Source: Williamsia sterculiae (lineage in GTDB: Bacteria > Actinomycetota > Actinomycetes > Mycobacteriales > Mycobacteriaceae). Taken from it: a stretch of 64,000 nt of DNA. The notes beneath the pieces were generated by a model. The model had not been told where the DNA came from and did no database searches. It worked only from the letters and a program-made list of their open reading frames with translations. The stretch spans positions 1 to 64,000 of the forward strand of contig NZ_FTNT01000004.1 in the NCBI RefSeq assembly GCF_900156495.1, written 5' to 3'. Within the stretch, counting starts at the first letter, position 1, and each line of letters opens with the position of its first letter. Shown one piece after another: positions 57,532 to 64,000 of this stretch. A program made the position numbers and the translations under genes.

Positions 57532-58425
57532 TCACGTCGGGGGCGTCAGATGAGCACGCAGATATTCACGCAGGCGGAGCGCGGGCGGAGCCGGCGTGAC
57601 CACGCCAGAAGCCAGGGCGATGGAACGCGTGTAGTCACCACCGACGAGTGTGACCTCGATGGTGTCATCTGGTGCCCGTTCGTCATGCGGGAGCAGCGCC
57701 ACGCCCAGACCGCGCCCGACCAGTTCGCGGATGGTCGCGAACTCCGTCACCTCGATACCGATGTCGGGTGTGTAGCCAGCCTCTCGGCACCATGACTCCG
57801 TCACCCGCCGCAGGTGGTAGCTGGACGGATTCGCGATGAACATCTCCCCGGCGAGATCAGACAGGGAGATCACGCCGGCTCCGGACAACCGGTGATCAAT
57901 CGGCAGGACCGCGAAGATCTTCTGATCACCGATCCTCGAGTGTCGGATGCGATCTGGCGCCGGTATGACGACCGCCAGATCGAGGTCGCCCGCGAGCAGA
58001 TCGGCGCACAGTTCACTGCCGTTCGCTTGTTTCAGGAGTACGCGGATCCCGGGATGTCGCCACCGGAAATCGGCCAGCAGATCGGGTACCACCCCGGAAC
58101 CCATCGTGAGCGGGAACCCGAACCGCACGGTGCCGTGATCGGGATCGGCATCACCGGTCACCTCGGCAACAACATGATCGATCTCGTCGAGCGACACCCG
58201 GATCCGGGTAGCCAGACGGTGCGCCTCGCGGGTGAGTCGCACCGTCCTGCCGTCGTGGACCAGCAACGGGATCCGTAATGCGGCCTGCAGGGCCGTGATG
58301 CGTCGACTCATCGACGACTGTGGGATCCGCAATTCCGCAGCCGCTCGTGTCATATGTCCGTCGTTCGCGTCCAACGCGACCAGTGCCCGCAGCTGCGGCG
58401 CCAACCGCACCGTCCATTGATCCAT
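57532..58425 (-). CDS. LysR-family transcriptional regulator
   Basis: A 297-residue LysR. The N-terminal winged helix (LVALDANDGHMTRAAAELRI, PQSSMSRRITALQ, residues 15-50) is followed by a substrate-binding domain with GTVRFGFPLTMGSGVVPDLL and RELVGRGLGVALLP. It is divergent from the malate:quinone oxidoreductase gene and shares a 104-base region with it, so control of mqo or a carbon-source response is probable. The ATG at 58425 is chosen (58446 also in frame). Confidence 0.88.
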   Translation of the reverse strand: MDQWTVRLAPQLRALVALDANDGHMTRAAAELRIPQSSMSRRITALQAALRIPLLVHDGRTVRLTREAHRLATRIRVSLDEIDHVVAEVTGDADPDHGTVRFGFPLTMGSGVVPDLLADFRWRHPGIRVLLKQANGSELCADLLAGDLDLAVVIPAPDRIRHSRIGDQKIFAVLPIDHRLSGAGVISLSDLAGEMFIANPSSYHLRRVTESWCREAGYTPDIGIEVTEFATIRELVGRGLGVALLPHDERAPDDTIEVTLVGGDYTRSIALASGVVTPAPPALRLREYLRAHLTPPT

Positions 58426-58529
58426 ATTCGGATGATAGGCGCCCAATCATTCATTGGACGGAACGGTTCGGCACATACATCGTGGAGAAGTCAGTGCTCA
58501 CCCGGACGGTCCGAAAGCTGGTGACTTGT

Positions 58530-60017
58530 ATGGCCACGTCTCCCACACCGCCGTCGCCCACCGACACGCACGCCGACGTCGTGCTCATCGGTGGCGGCAT
58601 CATGTCCGCCACGCTGGGGTCGATGCTCGCGGTGCTGGAACCACGGTGGCGGGTCGTGGTCCTCGAACGTGCGGGTGCACTCGCCTCCGAGAGCAGCGAC
58701 GCGTGGAACAACGCCGGCACCGGACACAGCGGATTCTGCGAGCTCAATTACATGCCGGACCCGACAAACGGGAGCAAGGCGTCGATCATCGCCGCACAGT
58801 TTCTGGCGAGCCGCCAATGGTGGTCGTACCTGGCGGCGCAGGGCCTGCTGGATCCGACAACATTCATCAGTACGACAGCACATATGGATGTGGTGTTCGG
58901 TGAACATGACATCGCCTACCTACGAGAGCGTTTCGACACGCTGATCACGGATCCGCTGTTCGGCGGTATGGAGTTCAGCGACGATCCGTCCGTCATCGCC
59001 CGATGGGCTCCGCTGGTGATGGAGGGCCGACCCGCCGCACAGAGAGTTGCCGCGACACGCCATCCCGGCGGCACCGACGTCGATTTCGGGGCCCTCACCC
59101 GCGGCCTCACCACCGTCATCACCTCGTGTGGGGGCGAGGTCCGACTCGGACACGACGTCCGTTCGCTGCGCCGTGACGCGAGCGGATCCTGGGTCGTGCG
59201 ATGCCGAAACCGCGACGGCGAATTCTCGGTGCGGTCACCACAGGTATTCGTCGGCGCGGGGGGACACGCGCTGCGCCTGCTGCAACGCGCCCACCTCCCG
59301 GAGGTGCGGGGTTACGCCGTCCTTCCCGTCGGCGCCGCGTTCCTGCGTTGCTCGGATCCGACGGTGGTGAGCCGACACCGGTCGAAGGTCTACGGCCAGG
59401 CCGCGGTCGGAGCACCGCCGATGTCGGTGCCCCATCTCGACAGACGGGTGGTCGACGGCACACCACATCTGATGTTCGGTCCGTACGCCACATTCAGTAC
59501 CAAGCTGCTCACCCGCGGGCGGTGGACCGACTTCTTCACGACGGTGCGCTCACACAACATGGTGGTGATCCTGGCGGCGATGGTGCAGAACGTGTCCTTG
59601 ATCCGGTATCTGATCGGCCAGCTGGCAGCCCGACCCCGGCACAGGTTCCGTCAGCTCCAGCGGTACTACCCCCGTGCCCGTCGCGACCAATGGACACTCG
59701 TCGCAGCTGGTCAGCGAGCGCAACTGATCACTCCCGACCGGCGACGGATCGGAGTGATCCAGCAGGGAACCGAATTGATAGTCAGCGCCGACGGGTCGAT
59801 GTCCGGTCTGCTGGGCGCGTCACCCGGCGCCTCGACCGCGGTTCCGATCATGGTCGACCTGCTGCGACGGTGTTTCCCTGACCGGTGGCGAGATCGGTGG
59901 GCTGAGGCCATGTCGGTCGCCATACCCGCCCTCACCACCGCTCGATGGAGTCCAGAACTCGTCCGGGACGTCCACGCGACAACCGGACGATCGCTGGGAC
60001 TCGTCACCCACCGATGA
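58530..60017 (+). CDS. mqo: Malate:quinone oxidoreductase
   Basis: A 495-residue FAD membrane-associated enzyme that oxidises malate and passes electrons to the quinone pool, bypassing NAD-malate dehydrogenase. DVVLIGGGIMSATLGSML binds FAD; SSDAWNNAGTGHSGFCELNY and MPDPTNGSK, then FVGAGGHALRLLQ and LLGASPGASTAVPIMVDL, are the family's conserved blocks. Length is normal. ATG 58530 is used; GTGs at 58494 and 58521 are in frame. A divergent LysR regulator precedes it. Confidence 0.95.
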   Translation: MATSPTPPSPTDTHADVVLIGGGIMSATLGSMLAVLEPRWRVVVLERAGALASESSDAWNNAGTGHSGFCELNYMPDPTNGSKASIIAAQFLASRQWWSYLAAQGLLDPTTFISTTAHMDVVFGEHDIAYLRERFDTLITDPLFGGMEFSDDPSVIARWAPLVMEGRPAAQRVAATRHPGGTDVDFGALTRGLTTVITSCGGEVRLGHDVRSLRRDASGSWVVRCRNRDGEFSVRSPQVFVGAGGHALRLLQRAHLPEVRGYAVLPVGAAFLRCSDPTVVSRHRSKVYGQAAVGAPPMSVPHLDRRVVDGTPHLMFGPYATFSTKLLTRGRWTDFFTTVRSHNMVVILAAMVQNVSLIRYLIGQLAARPRHRFRQLQRYYPRARRDQWTLVAAGQRAQLITPDRRRIGVIQQGTELIVSADGSMSGLLGASPGASTAVPIMVDLLRRCFPDRWRDRWAEAMSVAIPALTTARWSPELVRDVHATTGRSLGLVTHR

Positions 60018-60079
60018 CTTTCTTCGTCGAGGTCGGTCCATACAGGAGACGACTACCCGCCCAACATGAGGAGATTCCG

Positions 60080-60622
60080 ATGTTCGATCTCGGATCGGCG
60101 ACGGCCTCGATGAGCCGACTGGTGACCGGCGTCCGCGACGACCAACTCGGTGCGCCCACCCCCTGTAACGACTGGACGGTGACCCAGCTCCTCGCGCACA
60201 TCCATCAGTTCACCGCGGTGTTCACCACCAACGCGCGTAAACAGACCGCGCGACCGCCGACCACGCTCGTCGACGACTGGCGCACCTCGATGCCCCATGA
60301 CCTCGGCGAACTCGCCGAGGCATGGCGCCAACCGTCGGCGTGGGAGGGTCGGACGTCGGCCGGTGGCGTGGACATGGATGCCGCCACCAACGCCCTGGTC
60401 GCGGTGGAGGAGCTGACCGTGCATGGTTGGGATCTCGCCCGGGCCACGGGTCAGATCTTCTCACCGGCGGACGACGAACTGAGCCGGGTCGACGAGTTCG
60501 TGACCATGTTCGGCGGTGCCGAGAACGGCCCCTACGGCCCCGCGGTGCCCGTTCCCCCCGACGCCGACCGCGTGCAGACGGTGATCGCGCGCACCGGTCG
60601 TGACCCGGGTTGGACGCGCTGA
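60080..60622 (+). CDS. TIGR03086 family protein (DinB/mycothiol maleylpyruvate isomerase-like fold)
   Basis: A 180-residue four-helix protein with the family motif PTPCNDWTVTQLLAHIHQFT. ELTVHGWDLARATGQ carries the second metal-ligand histidine. Family members have the DinB/MDMPI fold, and many use mycothiol; the reaction here is unknown. The ATG at 60080 has GAGGAG seven bases upstream. It follows mqo by 62 bases on the same strand. Confidence 0.83.
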   Translation: MFDLGSATASMSRLVTGVRDDQLGAPTPCNDWTVTQLLAHIHQFTAVFTTNARKQTARPPTTLVDDWRTSMPHDLGELAEAWRQPSAWEGRTSAGGVDMDAATNALVAVEELTVHGWDLARATGQIFSPADDELSRVDEFVTMFGGAENGPYGPAVPVPPDADRVQTVIARTGRDPGWTR

Positions 60623-60697
60623 ACCGATCCGAGGGTGTCCGGTGCACCGTGAACCGGTTACTCTGGTGTCATCGCTCACCGATGACGAGGAGGACTC

Positions 60698-61822
60698 ATG
60701 TCTCCGAACCACCAGCCGTATGCCGGGGAACCGATGGAGGAGCGGCAGGTAGAACCGCTGCGTGACCACGGGTTCTTCGCACCCGACTCGGTGGCCCGCC
60801 GGGTGTGGTCCTACCCGACGTCGATACTCATCGGCTTCTCGCGAGCCGTCACCATCGAGCACCTCGACCCCGATCTGGCCGCTGCGGTCATCGCCTCCGG
60901 GCAGGTCAAACAACGCACACCGCTGCGTTTCGACCGCACGATGCAGTACTTCGCGACAGTGCTGTTCGGTGATGCCCGATCCGTGCTGACGTCGTCGGAC
61001 ATCCTGATGAAGATCCACCAGCGCGCGACCGGTATTGATCCGGTCACCGGCCGGGAGTACGCGGCCAACGATCCGGACTCGCAGTTGTGGATCCACCTGA
61101 CGGCGTGGCATTCCATCCTCATCAGCTACGAGATGTTCGGTCCGGGAAAGCTCAGCGCCGCGGAGGAGGCGCGGTACTGGCAGGAATGCGTGCTGGCCGC
61201 AACCTTTCAGACGATCGATACCGACACCATGCCGCGCACCCGCGACGAGGTTCGCGAGTACTTCGACGGCTTCCGTCCGAACATGATCGCCTCCGACGGC
61301 ATGCTGGACATGTTCCATTTCCTGGTGAACATGCAGCTCTCCTCGTTGCCGCCGGAGATACCGGCACCCATGCGCAAGACCCTGAATGCCCTGACATCGC
61401 GAGCTGTGGTGGCCACGATGCCGCAGTGGATGCGCGACATGGGAGGAGTTCCGCAGAGCCCTGCCGTAGACGCAGCGACGATCGCGGCGCTCAAGCCGGT
61501 GCTGCTGGCCATCTCCAAGTCGGACCATCTCATGCTGCCGTTGCTGAAGACGTTGTCACCGCGGACCTATCCCATACTCGCGCCGTTCTTCCTCGACATG
61601 CCTCCGCACAACCCCCACGTCTACGACGAGGCGGAGGCTCGCCAGGAATTCGACTTCCCGGCGAAACCTCGTGAGATATACGAACAGCAGTTGGCGAAGA
61701 AGCGGAACGGTGCGGCACCGAAGCCGTACGAGGCCGACCATCACGACGCGCTGCTCGCGTTCACCACAGCAGGTGACCAGGGAGGGCTTCTCGAACGTGC
61801 CGACTCCGGAGTCGTTCGATGA
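60698..61822 (+). CDS. Oxygenase MpaB-family protein (DUF2236)
   Basis: A 374-residue helical protein of the MpaB/latex-clearing-protein-related DUF2236 family, several of which bind heme. RRVWSYPTSILIGFSRAVTI, SDILMKIHQRATGIDPVTGR, then the histidine-containing WIHLTAWHSILISYEMFG are the conserved helices. In fungi MpaB cleaves a farnesyl chain; in mycolata substrates are unknown lipids. Heme use is inferred. The ALDH gene overlaps by four bases (ATGA), suggesting that an aldehyde formed by oxidative cleavage is handed on. The ATG at 60698 has GAGGAGGA upstream. Confidence 0.85.
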   Translation: MSPNHQPYAGEPMEERQVEPLRDHGFFAPDSVARRVWSYPTSILIGFSRAVTIEHLDPDLAAAVIASGQVKQRTPLRFDRTMQYFATVLFGDARSVLTSSDILMKIHQRATGIDPVTGREYAANDPDSQLWIHLTAWHSILISYEMFGPGKLSAAEEARYWQECVLAATFQTIDTDTMPRTRDEVREYFDGFRPNMIASDGMLDMFHFLVNMQLSSLPPEIPAPMRKTLNALTSRAVVATMPQWMRDMGGVPQSPAVDAATIAALKPVLLAISKSDHLMLPLLKTLSPRTYPILAPFFLDMPPHNPHVYDEAEARQEFDFPAKPREIYEQQLAKKRNGAAPKPYEADHHDALLAFTTAGDQGGLLERADSGVVR

Positions 61823-63525
61823 GCGTCGACACGGTTGTCGTCCCGGACACGGCTCAGCTCGACGAAGCCATCGAGCAGGTCACAGCCGGTGCAGCCCGAT
61901 GGGCGGCAATGGATCTGCACGCCCGGGCCGAACTGTTACGGCAGACCCAACGTGCAGTCGCCGCAGAGGCTCCGGTGTGGGCGGGCGCGGCCACCGCCGC
62001 CAAACAGGTGCCGTCCGGTCGATACGAGGGCGAGGAATGGATCTCCGGACCGGGCGCGGTCGCTCCCATGTTGGGTGAGTACGCCGCCACGTTGGAGAAG
62101 CTGGCGAACGGAGGGTCGGCGCTCGACGGAGTGCCCGTCACCGAATCGGAGGACGGCCGGGTGGGCGTCCAGATCATGCCCGGTGACCTGAAGGACCGGG
62201 TGCTGTTCAGTGGATACACCGGTCATGTCTGGCTGAAGCGCGGTGTGACCATCGACCAGGCCCGTGCCGATGCCGGCCTTGCCGCGCGCACAGCCGGGGC
62301 CTCCGGTGGTGTGGGTCTCGTTCTGGGCGCGGGCAACATCACCGCCATCGCACCACTGGACGTGGCCTACGAACTCGTCGCACACAACAGGGCGAGCATC
62401 CTCAAGCTGAACCCGACTCTCGCCAAGCTGCTGCCCTCGTACCAACGAGCGCTGGCGCCTCTGGCCCGGGCGGGCCTGGTGCGCATCGTCAACGGAGGCG
62501 CCGAGGTGGGAACGTATCTCGCCGAACATCCGGGTATCGGTCACGTGCACATCACCGGATCGGCCCGCACCCACGACGCGATCGTCTGGGGTACCGGATC
62601 CGCCGCCGACGCCAATCGCGCCGCTGGCACGCCCAAGCTGCACAAGGACATCACCTCGGAGCTCGGCGGGGTGTCGCCGATCATCGTGGTACCGGGCAGA
62701 TGGTCGAAGCGAGACTTGCGATACCAGGCCGAAAACGTTGTCACCCAACGATTGCACAACGCCGGTCACAATTGCATCGGTGGCCAGTCACTGCTCGTGA
62801 GCGCCGACTGGGCGCAGAAGGACGCGTTCCTCAACGAGGTCCGCACGGTCCTGAGTGAGATCCCCGGCCGCCTGCCGTGGTACCCCAACGGGCAGGCCAG
62901 CATCGATCGTGCGAAGGCGACCTATCCCGATGCCGAACAGGTGGGCAGTTGCCTACTGGTGCGGGTCCGCGAGGGATCGCCGACGGAACTCTTCGACGGC
63001 GAGTACTTCGCGACGGTATTGGGCATCACCGAGTTGCCGGGCAAAGGCTCCACCTTCCTCGCCAATGCCGTCGACTTCGCCAACGATCAGTTGGACGGCA
63101 CCCTGGGGGCATCGGTCATCGTCGATCCTCGTGAGGCCAAACGCATGGGCAGACAGTTCGACGAGTTGATCGCGAAGCTTCGGTACGGTGCCGTGGGCGT
63201 CAACGTCTGGAGTGGCATCGCGTTCCTGCTGGGCGCTGCCAGTTGGGGCGCCTTCCCGGGACACACCTTGGAGAAGGTCGGCTCCGGTATCGGCGTCGTC
63301 CACAACACGCATCTGCTCGCGGACACCGAACAGACGATCATTCGCGGGCCGTTCCGACCGTTCCCCCACTCGATACTCGGCGGCGAACCGTCACTCGCTC
63401 CGAGACCACCGTGGTTCGTCACCGCCCGGACCGCGCGTCAGACGGGACAGGCGCTGGCGCGGCTGGGCGGAAAAAGGTCATGGCTCAACACGATCCGCGT
63501 GGTGCCGCCGGCGATGCGGGGCTGA
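61819..63525 (+). CDS. Aldehyde dehydrogenase family protein
   Basis: A 568-residue NAD(P)-dependent dehydrogenase, longer than typical ALDH (about 480-500). LVLGAGNITAIAPLDVAYEL is the cofactor and substrate region. The general base Glu281 is in DITSELGG, and the nucleophile Cys319 lies in HNAGHNCIGGQ. An N-terminal helical extension precedes the fold. It probably oxidises an aldehyde to an acid or acyl-CoA. The ATG overlaps the MpaB stop by four bases. A TetR-like frame follows directly in the same reading frame after its TGA. Confidence 0.88.
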   Translation: MSVDTVVVPDTAQLDEAIEQVTAGAARWAAMDLHARAELLRQTQRAVAAEAPVWAGAATAAKQVPSGRYEGEEWISGPGAVAPMLGEYAATLEKLANGGSALDGVPVTESEDGRVGVQIMPGDLKDRVLFSGYTGHVWLKRGVTIDQARADAGLAARTAGASGGVGLVLGAGNITAIAPLDVAYELVAHNRASILKLNPTLAKLLPSYQRALAPLARAGLVRIVNGGAEVGTYLAEHPGIGHVHITGSARTHDAIVWGTGSAADANRAAGTPKLHKDITSELGGVSPIIVVPGRWSKRDLRYQAENVVTQRLHNAGHNCIGGQSLLVSADWAQKDAFLNEVRTVLSEIPGRLPWYPNGQASIDRAKATYPDAEQVGSCLLVRVREGSPTELFDGEYFATVLGITELPGKGSTFLANAVDFANDQLDGTLGASVIVDPREAKRMGRQFDELIAKLRYGAVGVNVWSGIAFLLGAASWGAFPGHTLEKVGSGIGVVHNTHLLADTEQTIIRGPFRPFPHSILGGEPSLAPRPPWFVTARTARQTGQALARLGGKRSWLNTIRVVPPAMRG

Positions 63526-63528
63526 GAC

Positions 63529-64000
63529 ATCTCTGCCACCGACGACATCCGCGACGGTCGGAACGCGCGGTGGGACGGTCACCGCGAGAAGCGCCGCAAG
63601 CAGATCATCGAGGCCGCGGTGGACGTGGTCGAGGACGCTCCGCCGGGTGCCGAATTGACCGTGCAGGATGTGGCCAGCCGATCGGGTCTGGTGCGCACGG
63701 TCATTCAGCGTCATTTCGGCGGTCGGGACGGCTTGGTCCGCGCGACCCAGGCACATGCGCTGACGGTGGCGTTCGGACACATCACCGCGGATATCGAATC
63801 CGCGGTGACTCTCGGTGACGTGGTCTCCCGGTTGGCGGAGAGGACGATCGCCTGGGTCCACGACCACCCGTCTCTGCACGTTCTGATCGAACGTGAGATC
63901 GGGGACGGCAACCCCGGCGAGCTGTCACTGGCCACCCGCGGATACGCCGAATGGCTGAGCCAGTTCTACGGGGTGATCGTCGCGGACCGGGGTGCCGACC
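63529..64000 (+). CDS. TetR-family regulator, partial, no canonical start codon
   Basis: The frame continues past the window end. KQIIEAAVDVVEDAPPGAEL, then VQDVASRSGLVRTVIQRHFG, is the TetR helix-turn-helix. No ATG, GTG or TTG stands in frame between the ALDH stop (63523-63525) and the domain. The first plausible initiation is an ATC at 63529, with GGGG seven bases upstream, giving xSATDDIRDGRN. The ATC could be a mutated ATG, a rare non-canonical start, or a sequencing error. It presumably regulates the MpaB-ALDH operon. Confidence 0.75.
   Translation, partial: MSATDDIRDGRNARWDGHREKRRKQIIEAAVDVVEDAPPGAELTVQDVASRSGLVRTVIQRHFGGRDGLVRATQAHALTVAFGHITADIESAVTLGDVVSRLAERTIAWVHDHPSLHVLIEREIGDGNPGELSLATRGYAEWLSQFYGVIVADRGAD

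Noticed and set aside
61819-64000. ALDH-TetR fusion by TGA readthrough
   Set aside because: No readthrough signal or selenocysteine-type element is visible. A lost or rare start codon explains it more simply.

Overview
The window is a high-GC actinobacterial chromosome segment. A mycolic-acid bacterium (order Mycobacteriales, Gordonia/Williamsia-like) is the best fit. The evidence is the gene order from about 11.2 to 30.7 kb, which follows the M. tuberculosis Rv0457c-Rv0476 region as I recall it: S9 peptidase, lpd, Rv0464c-like protein, ramB, icl, fadB2, TetR, DUF445, XRE regulator, hbhA and DUF2516. HbhA, a cutinase, an FprB-like fused ferredoxin reductase and a 13E12-type HNH protein point the same way. 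The genus is inferred, not proven.

Layout. 0-1.1 kb: the 5' part of purU, divergent from deoC. 1.1-8.5 kb: an inward-reading operon of P450, SDR, ferredoxin-NADP reductase, alpha/beta hydrolase and NAD-dependent reductase, with a divergent PucR-type regulator. 8.5-11.2 kb: a MerR / membrane hydrolase / PaiB-like operon. 11.2-15.3 kb: DUF2516, HbhA, XRE regulator, DUF445 and TetR. 15.3-18.2 kb: PPK2, a decayed GNAT pseudogene and an HNH/DUF222 protein. 18.4-25 kb: icl-fadB2-MetE-like gene reading away from divergent ramB. 25-30.7 kb: AhpD-like protein, methyltransferase, AlkA-like glycosylase, lpd and prolyl oligopeptidase. 30.7-39.1 kb: two giant tandem BTAD-ATPase-TPR regulators facing a beta-propeller protein. 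39-43 kb: membrane protein, a second PPK2, a small secreted protein, SRPBCC and DUF4166 proteins. 43-48.5 kb: SDR plus APH-type kinase, divergent from an amino-acid permease and a class III aminotransferase/phospho-lyase. 48.6-57.5 kb: LLM oxidoreductase, methyltransferase, DUF1295 protein, acyltransferase-3, SGNH hydrolase, MFS exporter with an Lrp regulator, and a cutinase. 57.5-64 kb: LysR, mqo, a TIGR03086 protein, an MpaB-ALDH operon and a TetR gene cut by the window end.

How the genes work together. The centre of the window is carbon metabolism on C2 and fatty substrates: isocitrate lyase, its likely regulator RamB, FadB2, Lpd and malate:quinone oxidoreductase. The P450 operon carries its own electron-transfer protein and looks like a lipophile-oxidising module. 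The kinase/permease/phospho-lyase set looks like uptake and breakdown of an amino alcohol. Two PPK2 enzymes of different subclasses link to polyphosphate.

The most unusual item is the MetE homologue at 18412-20715. It keeps the two-barrel architecture and the homocysteine-binding acidic residues. It has lost three of the four zinc ligands and the folate-stacking tryptophan, so it is unlikely to be an ordinary methionine synthase. The tandem regulator pair with the beta-propeller gene, which share a short intergenic region with a candidate heptamer operator, is the next best candidate for an undescribed system.
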